From Bacteroidales bacterium UBA1189 (GTDB lineage Bacteria > Bacteroidota > Bacteroidia > Bacteroidales > Bacteroidaceae), in NCBI GenBank assembly GCA_002309805.1, contig DBYJ01000013.1, positions 25,587 to 45,318 of the forward strand: a DNA stretch of 19,732 bases, in the 5' to 3' direction. Made by a program: the position numbers and the translations under genes. Shown one piece after another: positions 6,467-14,277 of this stretch (position 1 is its first letter; each line of letters begins with the position of its first letter). Below the pieces are notes generated by a model. That model did not search any database. It was not told the DNA's origin and worked only from the letters and a program-made list of their open reading frames with translations.

Positions 6467-7450
6467 ATGATGAAAGTCCTCAGATATCTTGTAAGTGGAA
6501 GGAAACGTAAAGTTCTGTCGCGCGCCTTCCACATCTGGCAGCTCAGGCCGGCGAAGATAACACCTCTTTCGGAAACCGTTGACACATGTGCATCCTGCGG
6601 CACAGAGTTCCAGGGGAATTACTGCCCCCGTTGTGGGCAGTCGGCAAGTGTGAGACGATTCTCCCTCAGGAAGACGATTCTGCTTTTCTTGGACGAATGG
6701 GGACTGGGCAACCGGAATCTGCTGTTCCGCTGTTTGCGTGACCTGATGCTCCGTCCAGGCTACATGATCAGGGACTATCTGTCTGGTATGCAGTCGGCTT
6801 ATTTCTCACCTTTCAAGCTATTCTTCCTGCTGACGGCTATTTCACTTATTGTGGAGCAAGGGTTAAAACTTGACATAGATGCGCCGAAGTATCAGCCAGC
6901 GGAAACAAATACGGAGGTGGTAGAAAAGGCAGAAGAGGTCGGAGAGGCAGAAACGGCAGAAGTGCTAGATAAGGAGGTGGAAGAGAAAGATGAATCTTCG
7001 CAGCTGACAATCAATGGAAAGGTGGTGTTGAATGATGTCTCACCTATTCTCGCGGCTACGGATAGGTTCGTCCGCCTGATGAAGGCCCTTATGGACAAGA
7101 ACCCCGCCCTTTTCGCCCTTCTGGTGTTGGTGTTGTTCTCGTCGCCCATGTTCCTTTTCTTCCGCCGGAGCCCAAACATCCCAAACCTCAGGTTCTCGGA
7201 GTTTATCTTGGCACTTGTCTATACCGCTGATGTGTTCAGTATCTATTCGTTAGTCGGGGATTTGCTGAAACTCGACTTCTTCTACTTAATCGCGCTTCTG
7301 ATGATATTCGTTGCCCTCAAGCAACTGTTTGGGTTCAAGAAACGCCGCTTGCTCTTGTATATGATTCTGACAAGCGTGATATCGGGCATCCTGCTGATAC
7401 TGTTGATAGCAGCAGGGGTCTTTATCGTATATTTGTTTTCGAAGAAATAA
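6467..7450 (+). CDS. DUF3667 domain-containing membrane protein
   Basis: The 327-residue protein has an N-terminal zinc ribbon (C41, C44, C53, C56: CASCGTEFQGNYCPRCGQ). The DUF3667 core follows (RFSLRKTILLFLDEWGL...LMLRPGYMIRDYLSGMQSAYFSPFKLFFLL), with several membrane segments in the second half. Between the first and second hydrophobic regions is a highly acidic Glu-rich stretch (about residues 144-178). The function of the family is unknown. ATG 6470 is an alternative start one codon later. It is monocistronic and converges on the minus-strand gene ending at 7511. Its stop codon touches the 21-bp repeat array. Confidence 0.88.
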   Translation: MMKVLRYLVSGRKRKVLSRAFHIWQLRPAKITPLSETVDTCASCGTEFQGNYCPRCGQSASVRRFSLRKTILLFLDEWGLGNRNLLFRCLRDLMLRPGYMIRDYLSGMQSAYFSPFKLFFLLTAISLIVEQGLKLDIDAPKYQPAETNTEVVEKAEEVGEAETAEVLDKEVEEKDESSQLTINGKVVLNDVSPILAATDRFVRLMKALMDKNPALFALLVLVLFSSPMFLFFRRSPNIPNLRFSEFILALVYTADVFSIYSLVGDLLKLDFFYLIALLMIFVALKQLFGFKKRRLLLYMILTSVISGILLILLIAAGVFIVYLFSKK

Positions 7451-7533
7451 TTCGCCTATTCTACGAATTTATTCGCCTATTCTAAAAAATTATTCGCCTG
7501 CGCTGTGAATTTATTCGCCTGCGTTGTGAGAAT
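7450..7533. repeat. four-copy tandem array with exact 21-bp period
   Basis: ATTCGCCT recurs at 7450, 7471, 7492 and 7513, always 21 bp apart. The next bases are TATTCT twice, then GCGCTG and GCGTTG, followed by A/T-rich bases. The array fills the gap between two convergent genes. It starts in the last base of the DUF3667 stop codon and runs into the last codons of the minus-strand gene. A related array with ATTCCCCT is at 17231-17290. Confidence 0.85.
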
Positions 7534-8056
7534 ACTTTTTACATTCCGCATGCAGGCAAAGGGAGAAGACTATTTCGATAATGATCATCAGGGCTGCCAG
7601 CACATAGGGCGGGTAGAGGAGCCCGATAATGAGCGATAGGATGGGAATGACGATGGAGAGTATCAGATAGCTCCTTGACTGGTAGAGCCAGGAGAACGGC
7701 ATCAGATGGGCGCCGAAAATCATGGCATAAACCATCAGCATCTTTTCGGGCACGGCGGCATACACCCACATGGCAATCAGGATGTAGAGCATCTGGTTGA
7801 TGCTGAACAGGATGCCGGCCTTCGTCAGCGGATTACCCTTGCCTTCAAAGTCTATCTTTAGGGCTTTCGACAGCATCCATGCCAAAGGGAACAAGACGGC
7901 CGAGCAGCAGAAGGTGATGAGGTTCTTCTGCCCGATAGTCAAGTTAGTGAGGTACACGATGAGTATCAGCGCCCAAATCACGATGGATGCCACGATGAAG
8001 TGCAACCCTTTCTTCTGCCTGCGCGCACAATCCTGAATCAGTTCGTTAAGTTCCAT
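7511..8056 (-). CDS. DUF7010-like integral membrane protein
   Basis: The 181-residue protein has about five to six membrane helices. It resembles the DUF7010 family (LHFIVASIVIWALI, MLYILIAMWVYAAVPEKMLMVYAMIFGAHLMPFSWLYQS), whose function is unknown. The start at 8056 is five bases after the stop codon of the secreted-protein gene at 8062-9135, so it is the second gene of a minus-strand operon. The last residues (HNAGE) are encoded by the fourth unit of the 21-bp array. Confidence 0.75.
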   Translation of the reverse strand: MELNELIQDCARRQKKGLHFIVASIVIWALILIVYLTNLTIGQKNLITFCCSAVLFPLAWMLSKALKIDFEGKGNPLTKAGILFSINQMLYILIAMWVYAAVPEKMLMVYAMIFGAHLMPFSWLYQSRSYLILSIVIPILSLIIGLLYPPYVLAALMIIIEIVFSLCLHAECKKYSHNAGE

Positions 8057-8061
8057 AGATT

Positions 8062-9135
8062 CTATTTAACAACGACTTTTCTGCCATCACGTATTTGGAC
8101 GCCCTTATGTGTCCTGTCGGTAATACGACGCCCCTGTAAGTCATAGTTCTGGACGGAATTGGTGTCAGAAGGGGATTGTGGAGTAAGGCCGGTAATGAGA
8201 GCTCTATAATCGTTGTTGTCGGTTATGGGAATGGATACATTGTAGCCGTTTTTTGATGATAAGGTGATATCGCCCTCGTACAAACATACGGTATATGCCT
8301 TGTCTTGTCCGTCCTCGTCTTTCGTCAGGATAGTATGGTTCAGTCGTAGGTGATACGATTCTTTCAAAATATTGACGATATTAAAAAACAAGTGAGCTGC
8401 GCGATTGCAGCTTTTCTCTGGGATGCCATCAGTCAGTACGCTGATCACCAGGGTACTGTCTTTGTCGAACTCAGCCTGAACGTCCAGATATGTGTATTCG
8501 CAGGGCAACGAATAGTTCTTGTACACGCAGTCAAACCATTGGCTGCCATAGTCATTGATTTCCAGGCTTTGGCTCAAATCCTTGCCTGGGGTAATATAGT
8601 TTGTTATTTCGTAGGACCAGAAGTCTTGCACATTGACAGGATAGTCAAAGCCCTCCTCATTTGCCTGCTCCAGCGTTTCCAAATCGATTTCTACCACGGA
8701 GTGCTCTTTAAAAGATATTGTGCCTAAATCCTTTCCACCCAGCATCATCTGGTATTCGTCCTCCAAGGCATCGTAGAGGGTGAAATAGATATTGATGGAA
8801 CACATACAGGAGGCTATGACATCGCCTAAGCCTTCATCAACGCTGAGGGCGAGTTTTTGTCCTTCTTCTTGACACATTACGTTGATGCGGCCGTATGCAC
8901 AATTCACTCGATAGTTGTTCAGTTCGCCCAGCAGGCCGTTTTCAAAGCGGGTCAGTTTGAGCGTCGGGTGCCCCATAACGCTTTCGGCTCTCGTATCATC
9001 GTGGCAATTCGTATTTGACACGTTTTTAACCGTCACCGTGCCGTCTGCCATAATAGTATTTGTCGTTCCTGCTAAAATAGCCAAAAACATTATGGCTTTT
9101 AGCAACGAGTTCTTTTTTGTAGAAATCATCTTCAT
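8062..9135 (-). CDS. secreted protein with C-terminal YDLQGRR sorting-like tail
   Basis: The 357-residue protein starts with a signal peptide (KKNSLLKAIMFLAILAGTTNTIMA). It ends with YDLQGRRITDRTHKGVQIRDGRKVVVK-like sequence, the form of C-terminal tail seen on many Prevotella exported proteins and related to type IX secretion signals. I recognise no domain in the body; it contains several cysteines (including CMCS) and looks beta-rich. It is probably exported to the surface or periplasm. A second ATG two codons downstream is possible. It is cotranscribed with the membrane protein at 7511-8056. Confidence 0.75.
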   Translation of the reverse strand: MKMISTKKNSLLKAIMFLAILAGTTNTIMADGTVTVKNVSNTNCHDDTRAESVMGHPTLKLTRFENGLLGELNNYRVNCAYGRINVMCQEEGQKLALSVDEGLGDVIASCMCSINIYFTLYDALEDEYQMMLGGKDLGTISFKEHSVVEIDLETLEQANEEGFDYPVNVQDFWSYEITNYITPGKDLSQSLEINDYGSQWFDCVYKNYSLPCEYTYLDVQAEFDKDSTLVISVLTDGIPEKSCNRAAHLFFNIVNILKESYHLRLNHTILTKDEDGQDKAYTVCLYEGDITLSSKNGYNVSIPITDNNDYRALITGLTPQSPSDTNSVQNYDLQGRRITDRTHKGVQIRDGRKVVVK

Positions 9136-9160
9136 ATTGAATCCAATTTAAATGTTGGGG

Positions 9161-9168
9161 CAAATTTA
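9161..9168 (-). promoter_or_regulatory. possible -7 box for the minus-strand secreted-protein operon
   Basis: On the minus strand the sequence reads TAAATTTG, matching TAnnTTTG, 25 nt before the ATG at 9135. No good TTTG is present 19-21 bp upstream, so this is weaker than the other promoters. Confidence 0.45.
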
Positions 9169-9200
9169 CAAATAATAGTTGAAAGATTCGCCCTTATTCT

Positions 9201-9323
9201 AAAATTTATTTGGTATTTCGCTCGGCTCACCCTATCTTTAACCCCCTTCGGGGCTTTTAGATAGGCTGCGGCTCGGAAACACTCAAATAAATTTGGTGTT
9301 TCTCTCGCCTTGCACTATCTTTG
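9201..9323 (+). repeat. dispersed promoter-bearing palindromic element, copy 3
   Basis: Unit 1 has TTTG at 9209-9212 and TATCTTTA at 9233-9240. The hairpin CCCC-TTC-GGGG (9243-9253) plus TTTT sits within the outer pair CCTATCT/AGATAGG. Unit 2 has GAAACAC, bulged T, CAAAT, AA, ATTTG, GTGTTTC (about 9276-9302) and TATCTTTG at 9316-9323. The arm pair GAAACAC/GTGTTTC is unlike the arms of copies 1, 2 and 4 yet fully complementary. Confidence 0.82.
9292..9323 (+). promoter_or_regulatory. Bacteroidetes-type promoter of the flavoprotein operon
   Basis: TTTG (9292-9295), 20 bp, TATCTTTG (9316-9323), 23 nt before ATG 9347. Confidence 0.75.
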
Positions 9324-9346
9324 TGCGGCGAAATACAGAAGAAACG

Positions 9347-10033
9347 ATGAAAATACTTGTATTCAACGGAAGTCCAAAGAGGGACGCGAGTGATACCATG
9401 CACATCACCCGTGCCTTTTTGGAGGGAATGGGCGGAGCGGCTGAGCCGGAAGTAAAGATAATTCACGTCATCGACAAGCACATCGAATACTGCACGGGTT
9501 GCTTTGCCTGCAAACGCAATGGAGGTACGTGCATCCACACGGACGATATGCGCGATATTCTGGACGAAATCCTCCAGAGCGACATGTTGCTGTTCAATTT
9601 CCCGCTCTACAACTACGGCATTCCCGCTCCGCTGAAGGCTCTGCTGGACCGCACGATGCCGCTCTCGAGCCTCGCCATGCGGAAGGTGGACGACCACTAT
9701 GCCCATCCCTGCCAGGCCGATTTCTCGCGTCTGCGCTATGTGATGATTTGCGGCTGCGGATTCCCGAACAGCCGTCATAACTTCGAGCCTGCCGTAGCGC
9801 AGTTCAAACTGATGTTTCCCTCGAATCACACCATCATCACCATCCCTGAAAGCCCCATGTTCAACGCGCCCGAAGCGGATGTGGTGACCCTTCCCCGATT
9901 GGAGCTGGTGAAGCGTGCTGGAAGGCAGTTTGCTGAAAAGGGAGAAATAGATCCCGATTTGATGGCGGAAATCTGCTCGCCCATGATACCCGAGGAGACT
10001 TATGCCGCTATAGTAAATAATAAGGAATCATAA
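9347..10033 (+). CDS. NAD(P)H-dependent oxidoreductase / iron-sulfur flavoprotein
   Basis: The 228-residue cytoplasmic protein has a flavodoxin-like fold. The N-terminal ILVFNGSPKRDASDT forms the FMN phosphate loop. The cysteines C49, C52, C55 and C62 (C-x2-C-x2-C-x6-C) match the compact cluster motif of Isf-type iron-sulfur flavoproteins. FNFPLYNYGIPAPLKALLDRT is the second FMN-binding loop. It probably carries out a flavin-dependent reduction, with unknown substrate. ATG 9347 is used, not the upstream in-frame start at 9293, because that one lies inside the promoter palindrome. The zinc-ribbon gene follows after 11 bp. Confidence 0.85.
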   Translation: MKILVFNGSPKRDASDTMHITRAFLEGMGGAAEPEVKIIHVIDKHIEYCTGCFACKRNGGTCIHTDDMRDILDEILQSDMLLFNFPLYNYGIPAPLKALLDRTMPLSSLAMRKVDDHYAHPCQADFSRLRYVMICGCGFPNSRHNFEPAVAQFKLMFPSNHTIITIPESPMFNAPEADVVTLPRLELVKRAGRQFAEKGEIDPDLMAEICSPMIPEETYAAIVNNKES

Positions 10034-10044
10034 AAAATAGAAGA

Positions 10045-10311
10045 ATGGAAAAGTTTTGCCAGAGCTGCGGAATGCCGCTCACGGATGAAGTACTCGGCAC
10101 GAATGCCGACGGTAGTAAGAACGAGGAATACTGCATGTACTGCTATAAGGACGGAGCGTTCACTAATGACTGCACTATGGAGGAGATGATTGACTTCTGC
10201 GCGCAATTTGTGGACGAGGTGAACAAGAATATGCCCCAGCCGATGACCAAGGAGCAGTACAAGCAGATGATGCAGCAGTACTTCCCGACGCTGAAGAGAT
10301 GGCAGAAATAA
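10045..10311 (+). CDS. zinc-ribbon domain protein
   Basis: The 88-residue protein begins MEKFCQSCGMPL and continues NEEYCMYCYKDGAFTNDCTMEEMIDFCAQF. The two Cys pairs form a zinc ribbon of the putative zinc-ribbon family (zf-ribbon_2). The C-terminal half is helical (EQYKQMMQQYFPTLKRWQK). Function is unknown; such proteins often lie beside stress-related acetyltransferases and regulators. It is the second gene of the flavoprotein operon. Its CQSCGMPL motif recurs at the start of the DUF3795 gene at 1134. Confidence 0.85.
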   Translation: MEKFCQSCGMPLTDEVLGTNADGSKNEEYCMYCYKDGAFTNDCTMEEMIDFCAQFVDEVNKNMPQPMTKEQYKQMMQQYFPTLKRWQK

Positions 10312-10329
10312 AATGGTTTAACGTTTATT

Positions 10330-10404
10330 GTTTAACGTTTAACGAGGCTGGCGCGATAGCATCGAAGGACGTGTTCGTTAAACCTTAAACGTTAAACCTT
10401 AAAC
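10330..10404 (+). repeat. GTTTAACG stem-loop element, copy 2
   Basis: GTTTAACGTTTAACGA (10330-10345) pairs with TCGTTAAACCTTAAAC (10375-10390), 15 of 16 positions, around a 29-base loop containing GCTGGCGC and TAGCATCGAAGGACGTGT. A further GTTAAACCTTAAAC follows. It is nearly identical to 1936-2011 and ends 15 nt before the TTG start at 10420. Confidence 0.82.
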
Positions 10405-10419
10405 AAAAAATAAGAATCG

Positions 10420-10944
10420 TTGGAAACGAAGAGGATTATCCTCCGCCCGTGGAGGGAAAGTGATGCGGAGGCGTTATATCGTTATGCCTCCGACCCTGAC
10501 GTGGGGCCTCGTGCCGGCTGGCCTCCGCATCAGAGCGTGGAAGAGAGTCTGGAGATTATCCGCACCATCTTCCATAGCGACCATATCTGGGCCATCGAGC
10601 ATAAGGAAACGGGAGAGCCCATCGGCTGCATCGGTTACTATGCTCACGGCGAGAGCAATATCGACATCAGCCCCAACGATGCCGAGGCGGGCTATTGGAT
10701 AGCCAAGCCCTATTGGAACCTCGGCATCTGTACCGAGGCGCTGAGGTTGCTGATAGACTACTGCTTCAACGTGAAGGGCTTCGATACCCTTTGGTGCGAC
10801 TTCTTTGTGGATAACCCGGCCTCGGGCCGCGTCATGGAGAAGTGTGGCTTCCGCGACACGGGTAAAGTCAACTATTGCAGCCAACTTCAGGTTGGCTCCG
10901 ACCGCCCCGTCAGAATCATGCGCTTAGACCGGGAAAACAGATAA
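10420..10944 (+). CDS. GNAT family N-acetyltransferase (RimJ-like), TTG start
   Basis: The 174-residue protein begins METKRIILRPWRESDAEALYRYASDP, the standard N-terminus of RimJ/RimL-type acetyltransferases. The acetyl-CoA region is AGYWIAKPYWNLGICTEALRLLIDYC, and VDNPASGRVMEKCGFRDTG completes the fold. Likely substrates are protein N-termini or small amines; this cannot be resolved here. The start must be TTG 10420: the frame is closed by TAA at 10411-10413, and the family N-terminus begins exactly here. The GTTTAACG element lies 15 nt upstream. I see no separate promoter, so it may be read from the flavoprotein operon. Confidence 0.85.
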   Translation: METKRIILRPWRESDAEALYRYASDPDVGPRAGWPPHQSVEESLEIIRTIFHSDHIWAIEHKETGEPIGCIGYYAHGESNIDISPNDAEAGYWIAKPYWNLGICTEALRLLIDYCFNVKGFDTLWCDFFVDNPASGRVMEKCGFRDTGKVNYCSQLQVGSDRPVRIMRLDRENR

Positions 10945-10955
10945 AGAAACACCCG

Positions 10956-10982
10956 ATGTGAAGACGTCACATGTGGCGTCTC
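10956..10982. terminator. possible hairpin between convergent genes
   Basis: ATGTGA (10956-10961) pairs with TCACAT (10967-10972). The alternative pair AGACG (10962-10966)/CGTCT (10978-10982) would exclude it. No T tract follows, so termination is uncertain. Confidence 0.3.
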
Positions 10983-10984
10983 TA

Positions 10985-11656
10985 CTACCAGATAAAAGGA
11001 ATGAGGCGGTAGCGGATCCGCTCCGTGTAGGCTTTGTATCCGCCAAGGTCCTGCCCCAGCACCTTCTCTTCGTTCCGGATACGCTTGACGAGGATGGGGA
11101 TATACAGCAGCATGATAAGGAACGACCACGGCGAGGCGAGGATGAGGGGAATCGTGAGGAAGAGCAGGAGCGTGGCGAAGTACATGGGGTGACGGACAAG
11201 ACCGTAGAGCCCCGAGTCAACGACTTGCTGATGATCCTGCACCTCGATGGTCCTCGACAGCCAAACGTTCTCGCGCATTACCACGCCATACAGGATATAG
11301 CCCAGCAGAAACACGATTGCTGCTATGATGACAAACTTGTCCGAAAGCACCCACCACCCGAAGCGGTAGTTCAACCCCGCCGTGACAAACATGGCGATAA
11401 ACAGGAGGCCGCTCATGAGGACGACGCTCTTCTGTTCCGTTTCCTTTTCCTTGGCATCGAGGCGGCTGCGAAGGAGATCCGGATTGCTAAACATCAGGAT
11501 GATTCCCACTACGAACATCGGCACGAACAGGATGCCGATGAACAGCCACGCTTGCCAGTAATGGAGCGTTCCTGCTGGAACAAATATCAGCACCATCACG
11601 AGAGCCAGTCCCAAGAAGAATTTCGCCAGGGCTTGAAAGAATAACCGGGTTGTCAT
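10985..11656 (-). CDS. isoprenylcysteine carboxyl methyltransferase (ICMT)-like protein
   Basis: The 223-residue integral membrane protein has about five hydrophobic segments and the ICMT/PEMT signature near the end: VDSGLYGLVRHPMYFATLLLF, then RNEEKVLGQDLGGYKAYTERIRYRLIPFIW. In bacteria such proteins are S-adenosylmethionine-dependent methyltransferases of uncertain substrate, probably lipids or membrane-associated molecules. It starts 12 bp after the GH3 gene and is most likely cotranscribed with it. The pairing looks incidental; no shared pathway is apparent. Confidence 0.82.
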   Translation of the reverse strand: MTTRLFFQALAKFFLGLALVMVLIFVPAGTLHYWQAWLFIGILFVPMFVVGIILMFSNPDLLRSRLDAKEKETEQKSVVLMSGLLFIAMFVTAGLNYRFGWWVLSDKFVIIAAIVFLLGYILYGVVMRENVWLSRTIEVQDHQQVVDSGLYGLVRHPMYFATLLLFLTIPLILASPWSFLIMLLYIPILVKRIRNEEKVLGQDLGGYKAYTERIRYRLIPFIW

Positions 11657-11668
11657 GGCTTCTTCATT

Positions 11669-14032
11669 TTATCTTCTTAGGAGTATCATCGGGGCCTGAG
11701 GTTTCAGCACATCATTCACCTTCGTCTTTTGTGCCTTAACGGCGGCAGGTAGCGTGGCTTTGATGTCTTGGGCTGAGGCTCCGATGAGGAACTGGTATTC
11801 GCCCTCGTCTACCACCCATGCCGAGGCGTCAGCATCGAACGAGGCCAGGTCGGCAGCTTTCACATGGAGAGTCAGCGTCTCGCTCTCGCCAGGCTTCAGC
11901 AGTTTTGTCTTGGCGAAGGCCTTCAGTTCCTTGGCCGGCTTGTTGGCAGCCTTGCTGTCGGGGGCAGCAACGTAGAGTTCCACTACCTCCTTGCCTTCGC
12001 TCTTGCTGGTATTCTTTACGGTAACGGTTACCTCGAAATCCTCGCCTTGGGCGGCGAGTTTGGCGTTGCTGTATTCAAACGTGGCGTAGCTCAGGCCATA
12101 TCCGAAAGGATAGCTCACGGGCACGTCGAACGAGTCGTAGTAGCGATAGCCCACGTAGATGTCTTCTTCATAATCCGTGTAATCAACGTTGCGGACATCG
12201 GAACTTTTCTTGCCCTGATTCATCATGTCGATGCGAGGATCCTGGTCGATGGGGAAGTTCTTCGAGGAGTAGGCATCGGTAAACTTCACAGGCCATGTCA
12301 TGGTGAACTTGCCCGAGGGCGTCTGCTTGCCGCTGAGTACGTCAACCACGCTATTGCCGCCCTCTTGGCCTGCCTGCCATGCGCAAAGGATGGCATCAGG
12401 CAGATCCTTCCACGAAGCGGTCTCGATGACGCCTCCGATATTCAACAATACGACCACCTGCTTGCCGGCCTTGTGGTAGACATCGCACACTTGGCTGATG
12501 AGCTGGCGCTCGGAGTCGCTCAGGTTGAAGTCTTTCTCGCTGCGGTCCATGAATTCGCCGGAGATGCGGCCGAGGGTAATGACTGCGATGTCGGAAGCAG
12601 CTGCCTGCTTTTTCAGTTCGTTGGCCGTGAAAAGCTTCTCAGCGGGTAAGGGACGCGGCATGAAGCGGAGCAGCATGGCGTTACCAGGGTTGTTCTTTGC
12701 CGCAGCCTTGATTTCCTCCTCGGTTTTCTTTTTGCAGTCGTCGGCATAGGCTTCGTAAGTGGCCTTCAGCTCCTCTGAAACGGTATAGCCGCCGTTCTTC
12801 AGACCGTCAAGGAGGGATACGACGTAGGCATGGTTCACGTTACCGGAACCCGTGCCACCGGCGATGAAGTCGTAGGAGGTGTTGCCGTAGAGGGCTACGT
12901 TCTTCACGTTCTTGGCGAAGGGCAGCGCCTTTTCGTTCTTCATCAGCACCATGCCTTCGGCAGCCGATTGGCGCGTCACTTCGGCATGAGCTTTCAGGTC
13001 GGGTTTGTTCGAAAACTGATAGCCTTGGAAGCGCGGACTCTTCTCCACGAGGTTTAAGACACGGGCCACATTGCGGTCGAGATCGGCCTCTGCGAGTTTG
13101 CCACTCTTCACGCCAGCCACGATGGAATCAAATTGTTCGACCTTGCCTGGTTGCAGCATGTCGTTCCCGGCCCACATCTGTATGGCGCCGTCTTTTCCGC
13201 CGAACCAGTCGGTCATCACGGTTCCCTCGTAGCCCCATTCATCGCGAAGGATGGTCTCCACAAGTTCTTTGCTCTCAGAGGTGTAGGCGCCGTTTATGTA
13301 GTTATAGGACGTCATTACCGTCCATGGCTTGCTCTCCTTGATGGCAATCTCAAATCCCTTCAGGTAGATTTCGCGGAGGGCGCGCTGGGAGATGTGCGCA
13401 TCGTTGTTCATACGGTTGGTCTCCTGATTGTTGGCTGCGAAGTGCTTGATGCTTGTGCCCACATCGTTCTTCTGCACACCCGTAATGTAGGCCGCCGCGG
13501 TTTTTCCGGCTACGAGGGGATCCTCGGAGTAGTATTCGAAGTTTCTTCCGCAGAGCGGGTTTCGCATGATGTTCAGGGCAGGAGCCAACAGTACGTCGAC
13601 GCCATATTCCTTCACCTCTTCTCCAATAGCCTGACCCACCTCTTCGATGAGTTGGGTGTTCCAGGTCGAGGCGAGTAGAGTGCCGATGGGGAAGTGTGTG
13701 CAGTAATACGTAATAGAGTCGTTTCTGCGGATGGGGTCGATGCGAAGTCCGGCAGGGCCGTCAGCCAGCACGATGGCGGGAAGGCCGAGAGCCTCAAGAG
13801 GGTAGGTGGTGCCAGCAGCACCAGGTACGAGATTGCGGGTAGCGCCGATGACAGCATCGTTGCCGCTAAAGCCAGCCATGCCGGTACCGATGACGAAATG
13901 AGCTTTGTCTTCGAGCGACATCTTGGCCAGCGTCTCTTTTTTGTTGATGGTTTTCTTGGTCACAGATTTGTCTGCGGTCGTACAGCCTGATAGGATGGCT
14001 ACGGCGAGAAGGAACAAAACAGTTTTTTTCAT
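11669..14032 (-). CDS. glycoside hydrolase family 3 lipoprotein (beta-glucosidase-like)
   Basis: The 787-residue protein has a lipoprotein signal (LSGC, acylated Cys17), so it is probably anchored in the periplasm or outer membrane. The GH3 N-terminal barrel shows DGPAG (91-95), GRNFEYYSEDP (162-172), KHFAANNQE (196-204) and VMTDW (272-276) with the predicted nucleophile Asp275. The GH3 C-terminal domain follows (about 380-650, with the GGTGSGNV loop), and a fibronectin-III-like domain closes the chain. It should remove beta-linked glucose or xylose from the non-reducing end of oligosaccharides; exact specificity cannot be read. Transcription starts from the minus-strand promoter at 14078-14109. 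Confidence 0.93.
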   Translation of the reverse strand: MKKTVLFLLAVAILSGCTTADKSVTKKTINKKETLAKMSLEDKAHFVIGTGMAGFSGNDAVIGATRNLVPGAAGTTYPLEALGLPAIVLADGPAGLRIDPIRRNDSITYYCTHFPIGTLLASTWNTQLIEEVGQAIGEEVKEYGVDVLLAPALNIMRNPLCGRNFEYYSEDPLVAGKTAAAYITGVQKNDVGTSIKHFAANNQETNRMNNDAHISQRALREIYLKGFEIAIKESKPWTVMTSYNYINGAYTSESKELVETILRDEWGYEGTVMTDWFGGKDGAIQMWAGNDMLQPGKVEQFDSIVAGVKSGKLAEADLDRNVARVLNLVEKSPRFQGYQFSNKPDLKAHAEVTRQSAAEGMVLMKNEKALPFAKNVKNVALYGNTSYDFIAGGTGSGNVNHAYVVSLLDGLKNGGYTVSEELKATYEAYADDCKKKTEEEIKAAAKNNPGNAMLLRFMPRPLPAEKLFTANELKKQAAASDIAVITLGRISGEFMDRSEKDFNLSDSERQLISQVCDVYHKAGKQVVVLLNIGGVIETASWKDLPDAILCAWQAGQEGGNSVVDVLSGKQTPSGKFTMTWPVKFTDAYSSKNFPIDQDPRIDMMNQGKKSSDVRNVDYTDYEEDIYVGYRYYDSFDVPVSYPFGYGLSYATFEYSNAKLAAQGEDFEVTVTVKNTSKSEGKEVVELYVAAPDSKAANKPAKELKAFAKTKLLKPGESETLTLHVKAADLASFDADASAWVVDEGEYQFLIGASAQDIKATLPAAVKAQKTKVNDVLKPQAPMILLRR

Positions 14033-14077
14033 AGGGCGTTATAATTTATCAGTAATGTTAATCATGGTTAGAGAGTG

Positions 14078-14109
14078 CAAAGATAGTTCAAGCCGAGCGA
14101 AAAAGCAAA
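14078..14109 (-). promoter_or_regulatory. minus-strand promoter of the GH3 gene
   Basis: On the minus strand, TTTG (14106-14109), 20 bp, TATCTTTG (14078-14085), 45 nt before the ATG at 14032. Its -33 box is one half of the palindrome whose other half serves the plus strand. Confidence 0.75.
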
Positions 14110-14277
14110 TATTATTTGCATTTTCTCTCACCTTGCACTATCTTTAAGGGTTGCACCCTTTTAGGTACTCCCGCTCGGAAAAATGCAAATAATATTTGCT
14201 TTTTCGCTCGCTTAACCGTATCTTTAATCCCCTTTGACGCTTTTAGATAGGCTGCGGTTCGGATAATTACAAATAAA

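Noticed and set aside
7450..7533. CRISPR array
   Set aside because: The period is only 21 bp, the core is 8-13 bp, there is no unique spacer between long repeats, and no cas gene is present.
11864..12649. 261-codon open frame on the plus strand inside the GH3 gene
   Set aside because: It is antisense to conserved GH3 sequence, has no recognisable domain and no promoter.
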